Shown: positions 1-10,056, counted from the stretch's first letter. The stretch is 64,000 nt of DNA from Vibrio sp. CAU 1672 (GCF_029223195.1 NZ_JARHUF010000001.1:186001-250000); one strand, 5' to 3'. Translations and numbers: made by a program. Notes: generated from the letters alone by a model not told the origin.

Positions 1-63
1 CATCAGGTCGTTTAACTGCTCTAACTGGCTAAGTTGTGCCGCGCGGATAGCAAATGTGGACAT
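1..63 (-). CDS. N-terminal fragment of a probable GNAT acetyltransferase (runs off the window)
   Basis: The minus strand reads ATG at 63 and stays open for 21 codons to the window edge, giving MSTFAIRAAQLSQLEQLNDL and onward. The pattern of an early Ile-Arg followed by a helix with spaced Leu residues is how many GNAT N-acetyltransferases begin, but no acetyl-CoA motif is inside the window. There is no clear Shine-Dalgarno sequence before this ATG. It lies downstream of and in the same direction as the prpE terminator, so it is probably an independent transcription unit. Family assignment is inference from a very short segment. Confidence 0.45.
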   Translation of the reverse strand, partial: MSTFAIRAAQLSQLEQLNDLM

Positions 64-121
64 ATAGCTTTAACTGTAATTAAGGGAGCGTTAGTGTCTG
101 ATTAAACCAAGCCAAAGGCAA

Positions 122-156
122 GAAAAAAGCCCCTGTAGACGGTAACGCTAAGGGGC
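122..156 (-). terminator. Rho-independent terminator after prpE
   Basis: On the minus strand GCCCCT pairs with AGGGGC around a 16-nt loop and is followed by a run of six T. It sits 28 bases beyond the prpE stop codon and closes the prp operon. Confidence 0.75.
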
Positions 157-183
157 AGAACCAAACAGGGAGAGTCAAACGAG

Positions 184-2061
184 TTAATCTCGCAATACCC
201 GTTCTATTTCATTCAGACTCGAAGGGTCATCAATGGTAGACGGTACAGTGTAGTTCTCACCGTCTGCGATTTGGCGGATGGTACGACGCAGGATTTTACC
301 GGAACGGGTTTTCGGCAGACGATCAACCACTAAAGCATGTTTGAAGCACGCCACGGCACCGATTTCCGAACGGACCTTACCGACCAGCTCCCCTTCCAGC
401 GCGTCAAGATCCACCTTGACGCCATCTTTCAGTACCACGAAACCAAGCGGTAACTGGCCTTTCAGTTCATCATGAACCCCGACAACCGCACATTCGGCAA
501 TCGCAGGGTGCCCCCCGACAATTTCTTCCATCTCACCGGTTGATAAACGGTGGCCGGCTACATTAATCACATCGTCAATGCGGCCCATGATGAACAAATA
601 GCCGTCTTCATCCAGATAACCACCGTCGCCTGACACATAATAACCAGGGAACTGGCTTAGGTAACCCGTTTCAAAACGATCATGGTTGCGCCATACGGTT
701 GGCAGACAGCTTGGTGGCAATGGCCGTTTCAGCGCGACAAACCCCTGCTGGTTCGCTCCGACAGGCTCACCAAACTCATTGAGGATTTCGACCTGATAGC
801 CCGGGATTGGCTTGGTCGCGGAACCAGCTTTGACCGTCATCAACTCAATTCCCGTCGGGTTACCGGCAATTGCCCAACCGGTTTCGGTTTGCCACCAGTG
901 ATCGATCACCGGCTTACCGGTTTGCTCCAGGACCCATTCCAGCGTCGGCGGATCAAGACGCTCACCGGCCATAAAAATGGTTTTCAGGTTACTGAGATCG
1001 TACTTCGCAAGGTATGCCCCATGCGGGTCTTCCTTCTTGATGGCCCGAAATGCGGTTGGAGCCGAGAACAGCGCATCAACTTTATACTCGTGGCATACAC
1101 GCCAGAACGCACCGGGATCCGGGGTTCTGACCGGTTTACCCTCAAACAGTACCGTGGTGCAGCCGTGGATCAGCGGCGCATAAACTATATAGGAGTGGCC
1201 GACTACCCAGCCCACATCAGAAGCGGCCCAGAACACGCCATCTTGCGGCATGTTATAAATAGCACTCATGGAGTACTTCATCGCCACCGCATGCCCGCCA
1301 TTATCACGCACCACCCCTTTCGGCTTACCGGTGGTACCGGAGGTATACAAAATATACAGCGGATCGGTGGCGAGCACTGGCACACAACCATGCGGCAGCG
1401 CTTGCTGGTAAGCCTTGTCCCAGTCAATGTCACGCTCCTGACTTAACTCTGCCTGACACTCGGGCCGCTGCAAGACAAACACCGATTCTGGTTTCCAGCG
1501 GCTGTCCATGATCGCCTTGTCGACCATCGGCTTGTACGGGATCACCTTGTTGACTTCAACACCACACGAAGCCGTCATGATCACTTTTGGCTCAGCATCT
1601 TCAATCCGCACCGCCAGCTCATTGGGCGCAAAGCCACCAAATACCACCGAGTGAATTGCCCCCAAACGGGCACACGCCAACATCGCCATTGCCGCTTCCG
1701 GAATCATCGGCATATAGATCACTACCCGATCCCCTTTAGTTACGCCCTGAACCGCGAGCATTCCCGCGATCTTTGCCACTTGATCACGCAATTGCTGGTA
1801 GGTATAGCTGCGCTTGGTTCCGGTAACCGGTGAATCATAAATCAATGCGGTGGCATCACCACGTCCGTGCTCGCAATGGTAATCCAGAGCCAGCCAGGAG
1901 GTATTCAGCACACCATCAGGAAACCAGCGCTCAATGCCATTTTCATCAGCTTTTAAAATGGTTTGAGGCGCTTCAAACCAATCGATGTTTTGTGCCTGGG
2001 CTTGCCAAAAGCTCTCTGGCTGATTTTGTGCCCATAGGTATTCTTTTTGATACGCAGACAT
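184..2061 (-). CDS. prpE: Propionyl-CoA synthetase (propionate-CoA ligase)
   Basis: This 625-aa protein activates propionate to propionyl-CoA with ATP, the entry step of the 2-methylcitrate cycle in the cytosol. It is an ANL-superfamily adenylate-forming enzyme. The P-loop-like motif YTSGTTGKPKG, the WWQTETG motif, the hinge region near GRIDDVINVAGHRLSTGE and the C-terminal PKTRSGKILRR segment with the acylation-sensitive catalytic lysine are all present. The reading frame is open further upstream, but the ATG at 2061 has GGAGG eight bases before it and gives the usual family N-terminus MSAYQKEYLWA. It is the last gene of the prp operon, 26 bases after prpF. Acetyl-CoA synthetase is the closest alternative; operon position and overall sequence favour PrpE. 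Confidence 0.96.
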   Translation of the reverse strand: MSAYQKEYLWAQNQPESFWQAQAQNIDWFEAPQTILKADENGIERWFPDGVLNTSWLALDYHCEHGRGDATALIYDSPVTGTKRSYTYQQLRDQVAKIAGMLAVQGVTKGDRVVIYMPMIPEAAMAMLACARLGAIHSVVFGGFAPNELAVRIEDAEPKVIMTASCGVEVNKVIPYKPMVDKAIMDSRWKPESVFVLQRPECQAELSQERDIDWDKAYQQALPHGCVPVLATDPLYILYTSGTTGKPKGVVRDNGGHAVAMKYSMSAIYNMPQDGVFWAASDVGWVVGHSYIVYAPLIHGCTTVLFEGKPVRTPDPGAFWRVCHEYKVDALFSAPTAFRAIKKEDPHGAYLAKYDLSNLKTIFMAGERLDPPTLEWVLEQTGKPVIDHWWQTETGWAIAGNPTGIELMTVKAGSATKPIPGYQVEILNEFGEPVGANQQGFVALKRPLPPSCLPTVWRNHDRFETGYLSQFPGYYVSGDGGYLDEDGYLFIMGRIDDVINVAGHRLSTGEMEEIVGGHPAIAECAVVGVHDELKGQLPLGFVVLKDGVKVDLDALEGELVGKVRSEIGAVACFKHALVVDRLPKTRSGKILRRTIRQIADGENYTVPSTIDDPSSLNEIERVLRD

Positions 2062-2087
2062 ATTGCTTCCTCCAGTATGTCTTGTCA

Positions 2088-3275
2088 TTACTCGATTGTT
2101 TCTCGTGGTACTCTTACCCATCCCTCCATCAGGATGCGTGCGCTGCGGCTCATGATGGCTTTCTCGACCACCCAACCCTGCGATGTTTGTTTGGCCTTTG
2201 CGCCCACCTTCAAAGTGCCCGAGGGATGACCAAACGTCACCGTTTCTCTTTCACTGCCTCCGGCGGCTAAATTGACCAAGGTACCCGGTACACATGCCGC
2301 CGACGCGATAGCTACCGCCGCCGTGCCCATCATGGCGTGGTGCAGTTTACCCATCGACAGTGCCCGTACCAGCACGTCAACCTCGGCTTGATTCACCTCC
2401 GAACCGCTTGAAGACTGGTAGCTTTTCGGCTTGGACACAAAGGCAATCTTTGGCGTGTGCTGACGAGTTTGAGCCTGTTCTACTGAGGTGATCAGGCCCA
2501 TTTTTAGCGCACCATAAGCGCGAATGGTTTCAAACATGGCCAGTACGCTGTCATCGTTATTGATGTCGTCCTGCAACTCGGTTCCCTGGTAACCGATGGA
2601 CTCGGCATCAACGAAAATGGTCGGGATGCCGGCATTGATCAGCGTGGCATTGAACGTACCCACCCCAGGCACGGCCAAATCATCGACCAGATTGCCGGTT
2701 GGAAACATACTCCCGGTGGCATCGGCCGGGTCGAGAAAATCGACCTGAATTTCCTGTGCCGGGAACGTCACACCGTCCAGTTCAAAATCACCGGTTTCTT
2801 GCACATAGCCATTTACAATCGGCACATGCACCAGAATGGTTTTACCAATGTTCACCTGCCAAACGCGCACGGTAACCACGCCGTTTTGTGGGATTCGTTC
2901 TTTGGCAATCAGCCCGGCGTGGACAGCAAAGGGGCCGACAGCGGCCGACAAATTGCCGCAGTTGCCACTCCAGTCAACGAAGGGTTTGTCGATCGACACC
3001 TGACCAAACAGGTAATCGACATCGTGGTCGGCCTTAGTGCTTTTCGACACAATCACCGTTTTGCTGGTACTGGATGTCGCGCCACCCATGCCATCGATCT
3101 GCTTACCATAGGGATCCGGGCTGCCAATCACACGCAGCAGCAGGTTATCCCGCGCTGCACCCGCGACCTGTGCCGCCTGTGGCAGATCATTGAGATTAAA
3201 AAACACACCTTTACTGGTGCCACCGCGCATATAGGTTGCCGCGACTTTGATTTGACTTTGAGTCAAGTTATCCAT
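2088..3275 (-). CDS. prpF: 2-methylaconitate cis-trans isomerase
   Basis: This 395-aa PrpF-family protein, with the diaminopimelate-epimerase-like fold, isomerises the 2-methylaconitate made by AcnD so that aconitase can rehydrate it. The N-terminus has the family signature TYMRGGTSKGVFF, and the interior carries DGMGGATSSTSK and DWSGNCGNLS with a conserved Cys/Asn/Gly turn. The ATG at 3275 is chosen over the GTG one codon upstream because AAGGAG lies at the proper distance. It lies 11 bases after acnD and is presumably translated from the same mRNA. Function follows from the known AcnD/PrpF pair in Shewanella and Vibrio. Confidence 0.96.
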   Translation of the reverse strand: MDNLTQSQIKVAATYMRGGTSKGVFFNLNDLPQAAQVAGAARDNLLLRVIGSPDPYGKQIDGMGGATSSTSKTVIVSKSTKADHDVDYLFGQVSIDKPFVDWSGNCGNLSAAVGPFAVHAGLIAKERIPQNGVVTVRVWQVNIGKTILVHVPIVNGYVQETGDFELDGVTFPAQEIQVDFLDPADATGSMFPTGNLVDDLAVPGVGTFNATLINAGIPTIFVDAESIGYQGTELQDDINNDDSVLAMFETIRAYGALKMGLITSVEQAQTRQHTPKIAFVSKPKSYQSSSGSEVNQAEVDVLVRALSMGKLHHAMMGTAAVAIASAACVPGTLVNLAAGGSERETVTFGHPSGTLKVGAKAKQTSQGWVVEKAIMSRSARILMEGWVRVPRETIE

Positions 3276-3286
3276 CACTCTTCTCC

Positions 3287-5878
3287 TTACTTGGCCAGAA
3301 AGTCTTGGGCAAATCGCTGCAACACACCACCAGCGTTATACACTTCTACTTCATCGGCAGTGTCTAATCGGCAAGTAACAGGGACATCGAGTTTTTCACC
3401 ACTGCTGCGCGTGATCACCAGGGCCAAATCGGCTCCCGGCCTGATCTCACCGGCGACGTCATACAGCTCGGTACCATCCAGCTCTAACGTGTTACGGTTC
3501 ACTCCCGGCTTAAACTCAAGCGGCAGTACCCCCATACCAACCAGATTGGTACGGTGAATACGCTCAAACCCTTCAGCAACGATCGCTTCCACCCCGGCCA
3601 GACGCACCCCTTTCGCCGCCCAGTCACGTGATGAGCCCTGGCCGTAATCGGCCCCGGCGACCACAATCAATGGCTGCTTACGCTCCATATAGGTTTCGAT
3701 CGCTTCCCACATCCGGGTGACTTTGCCCTCCGGCTCAACCCGGGCCAGCGAGCCTTGCACTACTTCGCCGTTTTGTTTGACCATCTCGTTAAACAGTTTC
3801 GGATTGGCAAAGGTCGCACGCTGTGCGGTCAGGTGATCGCCGCGGTGCGTCGCGTAGGAATTGAAGTCCTCTTCAGGCAGACCCATTTTTGCCAGATATT
3901 CCCCGGCTGCACTGCTGGCCAGAATGGCATTCGAAGGTGACAAGTGATCGGTGGTGATATTATCTCCCAGGATGGCGAGAGGACGCATACCAGACAGTGT
4001 CCGCTCACTGGCCAGCGCCCCTTCCCAGTACGGCGGGCGACGAATATAGGTGCTAATCGGGCGCCAGTCGTAAAGCGGACTAGAGCTGCGCTCATCGTCA
4101 TTAAGCTTAAACATCTGGATATAGACTTGTTTAAACTGCTCAGGCTTGACATGGTTACCCACCACTTCATCGATCTCCTGATCTGTCGGCCACAGATCAT
4201 TGAGATAGATTGGATTTCCCTTCGCATCAGTGCCGAGCGAGTCACGCTCTATATCAAAACGGATCGTACCGGCCAGTGCATACGCCACAACCAGAGGCGG
4301 CGATGCCAGAAACGCCTGTTTCGCATAGGGGTGAATCCGACCATCAAAGTTTCGGTTACCGGACAGCACGGCCGTGGCATATAAGTCGCGATCGATGATT
4401 TCCTGCTGGATTTTCGGGTCTAACGCGCCGCTCATCCCGTTACAGGTGGTGCACGCATACGCGACAATCCCAAAGCCGAGTTTTTCCAGCTCCGGCAGTA
4501 AGCCTGCTTCTTCCAGGTACAATTTGGCCACTTTGGAGCCCGGCGCAAACGAGGATTTCACCCAGGGTTTACGCACCAGGCCCAATTCATTGGCTTTCTT
4601 CGCTAACAGGCCTGCCGCAACCACATTGCGCGGGTTACTGGTGTTGGTACAGGAGGTGATCGCGGCAATGATCACCGCCCCATCCGGCAGTTCGCCGTCT
4701 CTTTCCTGCCATTCGCCAGAAATCCCCCGGGCGGATAGCTCCGAGGTCGGCAAACGGCGATGCGGGTTTGACGGGCCGGCCATATTGCGGGTCACCTGAG
4801 ACAAATCGAACTCCAGCACCCGCTCGTAAACCGCATTTTCCAGAGCGTCCGCCCAAAGCCCGGTCTGTTTAGCGTAGTTTTCCACCAGCGCCACCTGATC
4901 ATCATCACGGCCAGTGAGTTTGAGATAGTTGATGGTCTGCTCATCAATGTAGAACATCCCCGCCGTCGCCCCGTACTCGGGCGTCATATTGGAAATGGTG
5001 GCGCGGTCGCCGATAGTGAGGTCTTTGGTTCCTTCGCCAAAAAACTCAAGATAAGAAGAGACCACCCGCTCCTGACGTAAAAATTCAGTGATAGCCAATA
5101 CAATATCAGTTGCGGTAATACCGGGCTGACGTTTACCGGTTAATTTCACCCCGACGATATCCGGCAGGCGCATCATGGACGGGCGGCCAAGCATCACGGT
5201 TTCAGCCTCCAGCCCGCCAACGCCAATCGCGATTACCCCTAGCGCATCGACGTGTGGCGTATGGCTGTCAGTGCCGACACAGGTATCGGGGTAAGCAATA
5301 CCCTGTTTGGCCTGAACCACCGGTGACATTTTTTCCAGATTGATCTGGTGCATGATGCCGTTACCGGCCGGGATGACACTGACGTTTTCAAACGCGGTTT
5401 TACACCACTCAATAAAATGGAAACGATCTTCATTACGGCGTTCTTCAATCGCTCGGTTTTTTTCAAACGCATCCGGCTCAAAGCCCGCGTGTTCGACCGC
5501 CAACGAATGGTCCACGATCAACTGTGTTTCGACCACCGGGTTAACGTTAGCCGGGTCACCACCTTGCTCGGCGATAGCGTCACGCAGCCCTGCCAGATCC
5601 ACCAGTGCCGTCTGGCCAAGGATGTCATGGCACACCACGCGTGCCGGATACCACGGAAAGTCCAGATCGCGCTTACGCTCAATCAGCTGTTTAAGGCTGT
5701 CGGTCAGCATATCAGGGTCACAGCGACGCACCAGTTGCTCTGCCAGCACCCGGGAGGTATAAGGCAGCGAGTCATACGCGCCGGGAGAGATGGCATTCAC
5801 CGCTTCACGGGCATCAAAAAAATCGAGGTTCGTGCCGGGCAGCGGTTTACGATATTGGGTGTTGATAGTATTGCTCAT
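3287..5878 (-). CDS. acnD: Fe/S-dependent 2-methylisocitrate dehydratase (2-methylcitrate dehydratase), AcnD
   Basis: This 863-aa aconitase-family enzyme dehydrates 2-methylcitrate to 2-methylaconitate. It replaces PrpD in organisms that carry the acnD/prpF version of the cycle, and no prpD is seen here. Three cysteines expected to hold the 4Fe-4S cluster are visible: one in ITSCTNTSNP near residue 410 and two in ACTTCNGMSG about 65 residues later. Substrate-binding segments CVGTDSHTPHVDALG and QGSSRDWAAKG are intact. The start at 5878 has GGAAG upstream and gives MSNTINTQYRKPLPG; the reading frame extends six codons farther without a ribosome-binding site. It lies between prpC and prpF in the operon. 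Confidence 0.96.
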   Translation of the reverse strand: MSNTINTQYRKPLPGTNLDFFDAREAVNAISPGAYDSLPYTSRVLAEQLVRRCDPDMLTDSLKQLIERKRDLDFPWYPARVVCHDILGQTALVDLAGLRDAIAEQGGDPANVNPVVETQLIVDHSLAVEHAGFEPDAFEKNRAIEERRNEDRFHFIEWCKTAFENVSVIPAGNGIMHQINLEKMSPVVQAKQGIAYPDTCVGTDSHTPHVDALGVIAIGVGGLEAETVMLGRPSMMRLPDIVGVKLTGKRQPGITATDIVLAITEFLRQERVVSSYLEFFGEGTKDLTIGDRATISNMTPEYGATAGMFYIDEQTINYLKLTGRDDDQVALVENYAKQTGLWADALENAVYERVLEFDLSQVTRNMAGPSNPHRRLPTSELSARGISGEWQERDGELPDGAVIIAAITSCTNTSNPRNVVAAGLLAKKANELGLVRKPWVKSSFAPGSKVAKLYLEEAGLLPELEKLGFGIVAYACTTCNGMSGALDPKIQQEIIDRDLYATAVLSGNRNFDGRIHPYAKQAFLASPPLVVAYALAGTIRFDIERDSLGTDAKGNPIYLNDLWPTDQEIDEVVGNHVKPEQFKQVYIQMFKLNDDERSSSPLYDWRPISTYIRRPPYWEGALASERTLSGMRPLAILGDNITTDHLSPSNAILASSAAGEYLAKMGLPEEDFNSYATHRGDHLTAQRATFANPKLFNEMVKQNGEVVQGSLARVEPEGKVTRMWEAIETYMERKQPLIVVAGADYGQGSSRDWAAKGVRLAGVEAIVAEGFERIHRTNLVGMGVLPLEFKPGVNRNTLELDGTELYDVAGEIRPGADLALVITRSSGEKLDVPVTCRLDTADEVEVYNAGGVLQRFAQDFLAK

Positions 5879-5968
5879 GGGCTTACTTCCAATCAAAAAT
5901 TACTACTTACGCCGTGCTCCTCCCCCCGTTGCGGGAGGAGGCAGGCAGAGAGTCAATCAAAATCAAAC

Positions 5969-7111
5969 TTAACGTTTCTCGATTGGCACCCAGTCCTGGT
6001 GGTCAGGCCCGGTATAATCGGCGCTTGGGCGGATAATACGGTTATTGGCACGCTGCTCGTAGACGTGCGCAGCCCAACCGGTCAGGCGGCTCATGACGAA
6101 AATAGGCGTGAACAACTTGGTCGGGATGTCCATAAAGTGGTAAGCCGAGGCATGGAAAAAGTCCGCGTTACAGAACAAGCCCTTTTCACGCTTCATCACC
6201 GATTCCACCCGCTCAGATACCGCGTACAGATGAGTATCACCTACCGCTTGTGACAGCTCTTTCGACCAGCGTTTTATCAAGGCATTGCGTGGGTCACTTT
6301 CACGATAAATCGCGTGGCCAAAGCCCATGATCTTGTCTTTGTTCTCCAACATACGCAGGATGTTGGTTTCCGCTTCATCCGGCGTTTGCCAGTTTTCAAT
6401 CATTTCCATCGCCGCTTCGTTTGCGCCACCGTGAAGCGGCCCGCGCAGCGTACCGATCGCCGCGGTAATACATGAATGGAGATCGGACAGCGTTGATGCG
6501 CACACCCGCGCCGCAAACGTCGAAGCATTAAACTCGTGCTCGGCATACAAAATCAGTGAACAATGCATAACCTGCTTATGCAAAGGGCTTGGCGTTTTAC
6601 CGGTCAGCATCTTAAGGAAATAACCACCGATGCAGTCTTCTGACTGATCCTGGGTATCAATACGTACCCCATCGTGGCTGAAACGGTACCAGTAACAGAT
6701 GATCGCCGGGAACAGAGCCAGCATGCGTTCGGTCGCGTCGACCTGCTGAGAAAAGTCGGTTTCCTGCTCAAGATTGCCCAATACCGAACAACCGGTACGC
6801 ATCACATCCATCGGATGCGCGCAGGCAGGGAGCAACTCTAACGCCTGCTTAAGCTGTTCCGGTAAACCACGCAGACTTAGTAAACGGGTCTTATAAGCGT
6901 CCAGCTCTTGCTGATTAGGTAGGTGACCACGTAACAAAAGGTGTGCCACTTCCTCGAACTGGGCATTGTTGGCCAGGTCGGTGATATCGTAACCACGATA
7001 AGTCAGGCCAGTCCCCGTTTTACCGACCGTACATAGTGCTGTGCTTCCGGCGCTCTGACCACGTAGGCCTGCACCACCTAACTCTGCTTTCTTTTCTACA
7101 GATTGAGGCAT
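5969..7111 (-). CDS. prpC: 2-methylcitrate synthase
   Basis: This 380-aa citrate-synthase-family enzyme condenses propionyl-CoA with oxaloacetate to 2-methylcitrate. The catalytic histidine segments GGANEAAMEMIE and GFGHAIYRESDPR and the late region FCNADFFHASAYH with the catalytic Asp are present. The length fits 2-methylcitrate synthase, which is shorter than GltA. The start at 7111 (MPQSVEKKAELGG) has AGGAG eight bases before it; the longer open frame to 7156 lacks such a site. It is followed after about 90 bases by acnD and preceded by prpB after 133 bases. Confidence 0.96.
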   Translation of the reverse strand: MPQSVEKKAELGGAGLRGQSAGSTALCTVGKTGTGLTYRGYDITDLANNAQFEEVAHLLLRGHLPNQQELDAYKTRLLSLRGLPEQLKQALELLPACAHPMDVMRTGCSVLGNLEQETDFSQQVDATERMLALFPAIICYWYRFSHDGVRIDTQDQSEDCIGGYFLKMLTGKTPSPLHKQVMHCSLILYAEHEFNASTFAARVCASTLSDLHSCITAAIGTLRGPLHGGANEAAMEMIENWQTPDEAETNILRMLENKDKIMGFGHAIYRESDPRNALIKRWSKELSQAVGDTHLYAVSERVESVMKREKGLFCNADFFHASAYHFMDIPTKLFTPIFVMSRLTGWAAHVYEQRANNRIIRPSADYTGPDHQDWVPIEKR

Positions 7112-7244
7112 TGTTGAACTCCTTTTCTGTCTGGCGTTGCCCTCTTCCCGGGGCACTGTAGTCGCCAGACTTGTTTCACGTTATTGGATTAAGAACATTC
7201 CGAACTCTTTTCCCTGGGCTTCCTGTTGTTTGCTTTGCAGGTAG

Positions 7245-8141
7245 TTATTTCCCTTCCGAGAACAGCTGATCAAGCTTGTCTTCATAGGCGTGGTAATTCA
7301 GGTGCTGGTACAGCTCTTTGCGCGTCTGCATCGAATCCAGCAGCGCTTCCTGATTACCGATCTCAAGCAGATGTTTGTAGACCATTTCCGCTGCTTTATT
7401 CATGGCGCGGAAGGCACTGAGTGGATACAGCACCATGTCAACATCAGCGTTTGCCAGCTCTTCACAGCCATACAGTGGTGTCTGACCGAACTCGGTAATG
7501 TTGGCCAGGATAGGAACATGCTTGCCTGTCGCCTGTTTAAGCGCTGCCGAGAACTGCTGATATTGGTCGAGCTTATTCATCGCCTCCGGGAAAATCATAT
7601 CGGCTCCGGCCTCAACGCAGGCAATCGCCCTTTCAATCGCGCTGTCCATCCCTTCCACCGCCAGCGCGTCGGTACGCGCCATGATCACAAAGTTCTCGTC
7701 ACTGCGGGCATCCACGGCGGCTTTAACCCGATCGACCATTTCCTGCTGACTGACGATTGCCTTATTCGGGCGATGGCCACACCGTTTTTGCGCCACCTGA
7801 TCTTCCATGTGTACCGCTGCAGCCCCCGCTTTCTCCATCGCCTTGATGGTTCGGGCGATATTAAATGCGCCACCAAAACCGGTATCGATGTCGACCAACA
7901 GCGGCAAATCACAGGCATCAGTAATACGATTCACGTCAACCAACACATCATTAAGTGTGGTAATGCCCAGATCCGGTAAACCGTATGAGGCATTAGCGAT
8001 CCCGCCGCCAGACAAGTAAACCGCCTGATGGCCAAGATTTTTTGCCATCATGGCGCAATACGGGTTAACCGTACCGACGATCTGTAATGGGTTATTTTGT
8101 TCAACGGCGAGTCTGAACTTCGCCCCCGGAGATAAACTCAT
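7245..8141 (-). CDS. prpB: 2-methylisocitrate lyase
   Basis: This 298-aa isocitrate-lyase/PEP-mutase-superfamily enzyme splits 2-methylisocitrate into pyruvate and succinate, the last step of the cycle. The catalytic signature KRCGH lies at residues 119-123 with Cys121 as the expected acid. DIDTGFGG near residue 85 and HMEDQ near 111 supply metal and substrate ligands. The start codon overlaps the stop of the upstream GntR gene by four bases (ATGA), and GAGGGAAG precedes it, so regulator and enzyme are translationally coupled. Confidence 0.96.
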   Translation of the reverse strand: MSLSPGAKFRLAVEQNNPLQIVGTVNPYCAMMAKNLGHQAVYLSGGGIANASYGLPDLGITTLNDVLVDVNRITDACDLPLLVDIDTGFGGAFNIARTIKAMEKAGAAAVHMEDQVAQKRCGHRPNKAIVSQQEMVDRVKAAVDARSDENFVIMARTDALAVEGMDSAIERAIACVEAGADMIFPEAMNKLDQYQQFSAALKQATGKHVPILANITEFGQTPLYGCEELANADVDMVLYPLSAFRAMNKAAEMVYKHLLEIGNQEALLDSMQTRKELYQHLNYHAYEDKLDQLFSEGK

Positions 8142-8848
8142 AGGTCTTCCCTCTCATCCTTAAGGATTTGCTGTTCAATCAACTTTCTGCTGCCGGAGAT
8201 ATGTCTTCTCATCAATATTTCAGCCAGCTCTTCATCACGATTTCTTATCGCCTGAAGGATAAATACGTGCTCGTTAAGCGCTTCTTTGGGTCTCGATTGG
8301 GCTCGGGGTGACTGATAACGATACATTCTCAGCAGGTGATACAGTTCATCACACAGCAAGGCGATTAATTTGCTGTTACGGCTGGCTTTAATGATCCGGT
8401 AATGAAAGTCAAAGTCGCCGTGTTGATGGAAATAAGAAGCCCCTTCGACGTCATCAATATGCTTCGAATGAGCCGACAGCAGCATTTCGAGCCCAAGCAG
8501 CTCTTCCTGAGTGATATATCTGGCAGCCAGGCGAGCCGCCATGCCTTCCAGCGCCTCTCGCACCGAGTACAGTTCAATCAACTTTTCAGGTGCAAAACTA
8601 ATGACTCTTGCCCCCACATGGGGAATGCGCTCAACCAGCCCCAGTCCCTCTAAGCGCATAATCGCTTCGCGCAGCGGCCCACGACTGACCTGATAGCGCT
8701 TCGCCAGCTCAGGCTCAGAGATCTTACTGCCCGGCTCAATGTCTCCGTTGACGATCGCTTCGACCAGAGATCCTGTCAGCGTTTTGGACTTGGTGTTTTC
8801 TTTGTCTGATCCCATCGCCTTAAGACGCGGTTTAAGCTCACTATTCAT
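8138..8848 (-). CDS. GntR/FadR-type regulator of the prp operon
   Basis: This is a 236-aa FCD-type GntR regulator if it starts at ATG 8848. The winged helix-turn-helix lies near residues 25-85, containing [21 protein letters not shown] and [15 protein letters not shown]. The remainder is an all-alpha ligand domain with metal-ligand-type histidines, including one in [10 protein letters not shown]. It is the first gene of the prp operon and overlaps prpB by four bases. The frame is open to 8950, but that start would lie inside the operator palindromes, so it is unlikely; ATG 8815 is another possible start. It probably represses or activates prp in response to a cycle intermediate such as 2-methylcitrate (inference). 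This is the GntR version of prp control, not the sigma-54 PrpR of enterics. Confidence 0.88.
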   Translation of the reverse strand: MNSELKPRLKAMGSDKENTKSKTLTGSLVEAIVNGDIEPGSKISEPELAKRYQVSRGPLREAIMRLEGLGLVERIPHVGARVISFAPEKLIELYSVREALEGMAARLAARYITQEELLGLEMLLSAHSKHIDDVEGASYFHQHGDFDFHYRIIKASRNSKLIALLCDELYHLLRMYRYQSPRAQSRPKEALNEHVFILQAIRNRDEELAEILMRRHISGSRKLIEQQILKDEREDL

Positions 8849-8878
8849 ACCCGGTGCACTCGCCTCAGAGATATCACT

Positions 8879-8951
8879 TTGTCTACAATTTATTAACCTG
8901 GATTTAAAATAGACCATATAAGTGTCGACAATCAAGCTTATTGTCGACAAT
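8879..8951. promoter_or_regulatory. Operator cluster and promoter region of the prp operon
   Basis: Three copies of a GntR-type palindrome lie just upstream of the regulator gene: TTGTCTACAATT at 8879-8890, GTGTCGACAAT at 8922-8932 and the perfect palindrome ATTGTCGACAAT at 8940-8951. The last two also form a perfect 10-bp inverted repeat with a 7-bp spacer (8923-8932 and 8940-8949). Minus-strand hexamers resembling -35 and -10 (TTGATT, TCTATT) lie between them. The layout predicts autoregulation by the adjacent GntR protein; the binding itself is inference. Confidence 0.7.
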
Positions 8952-9129
8952 TTAGACTAAGGTATGAGAGTCATGTTAGGGACAGATAACGCCGAATTCA
9001 CCCCATTACGTGCCACTTTCCCTGTACTGTCGTCGCTTTTACTAACGAGAACCTTCCCAAAGCCGTCAATTTCCCGTAGTGTTAAGCATTTGTAAAGCAA
9101 TAGATTAATTACATCAGACAGGAAGAGCT

Positions 9130-9912
9130 ATGCTGGCGGAGTTTGTACTGCTTTTTAGCGCAGGCATTATTGGAGGGGTGATGAATTCCATCGCTGGTGG
9201 AGGAAGTTTTATTACCTTTCCGGCATTAATGGCAATGGGCGTTCCCCCGATCATGGCCAATGCGACCAACACCTACGCCTCCTGCGCCGGTTATATCAGC
9301 GGTACCTTTGGTTTTCGTGAAGAAATAGCCAAACATAAGCGCCAGTTACTCTTCACCACGGTGTTCAGTGTCATTGGTGGAGCAGTCGGTGCTTACCTGT
9401 TGCTCAGTACGCCAGAAACCCTGTTTATGGAAATTATCCCCTGGCTATTGCTGTTTGCCACAGTTCTGTTTGTGACCGGATCTCACATCACCCGCTTTAT
9501 TCAGACCCACAGCACAAAGCACAGACATGCTCAGGCTCTGGGTGCCGTGCTGCTTGCACTTCTGTTAGTGGGGGTTTCTGCGTATGGAGGTTTCTTTAAT
9601 GCCGGGCTTGGGGTGATTGTACTGAGCTATCTGGTGGTGGCGGGTTACCAGGACATCAACCAGATGAACGGTTTTAAGCTGCTGGTCTCAAGCTGTGTAT
9701 CACTGGTCGCGATCGTGATCTTTGTTGCCAATGGCTCGATTGACTGGAGCAAAGGCAGTATCGTGATGCTGGGTTCACTTACTGGTGGCTATTTGGCAGC
9801 AAGGGTATCCCGGCGGTTAAACCCACTCTATATTAGGGGCTTTGTTACACTCTCTTCGGCACTGATCACAGGCTACTTTTTTGTGGATGTTTACCTATTG
9901 ACTCCAGCATGA
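9130..9912 (+). CDS. TSUP (TauE/SafE/YfcA) family membrane transporter
   Basis: This 260-aa hydrophobic protein has about eight predicted membrane segments and the duplicated family signature: GGVMNSIAGGGSFITFPALMA near residue 16 and GGFFNAGLGVIVLSYL near residue 157. Members export or import small anions such as sulfite, sulfoacetate or organic acids, but the substrate cannot be told from sequence. GGAAG precedes the ATG. It is transcribed away from the prp operator region and stands alone, so no pathway context is available, although it shares the intergenic region with prp. Confidence 0.9.
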   Translation: MLAEFVLLFSAGIIGGVMNSIAGGGSFITFPALMAMGVPPIMANATNTYASCAGYISGTFGFREEIAKHKRQLLFTTVFSVIGGAVGAYLLLSTPETLFMEIIPWLLLFATVLFVTGSHITRFIQTHSTKHRHAQALGAVLLALLLVGVSAYGGFFNAGLGVIVLSYLVVAGYQDINQMNGFKLLVSSCVSLVAIVIFVANGSIDWSKGSIVMLGSLTGGYLAARVSRRLNPLYIRGFVTLSSALITGYFFVDVYLLTPA

Positions 9913-10056
9913 GGAAAAATTATACCTGCCACAGTGTCCATAAGCAGCAACTCAGCACAAATTAGCTCGGATAATATCGGGTGCAGTGCCGCAATCAAAG
10001 GCCGTTAAAACAGCCTCGTTGTAACATCGATTAAGTGCCGGCTGATTGGGATTTAA

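Noticed and set aside
682..1446. 254-codon plus-strand frame opposite prpE
   Set aside because: Shadow of prpE; basic, His/Arg-rich composition and no RBS.
5348..6253. 301-codon plus-strand frame opposite acnD and prpC
   Set aside because: It crosses the boundary of two well-supported genes on the other strand and has shadow composition.
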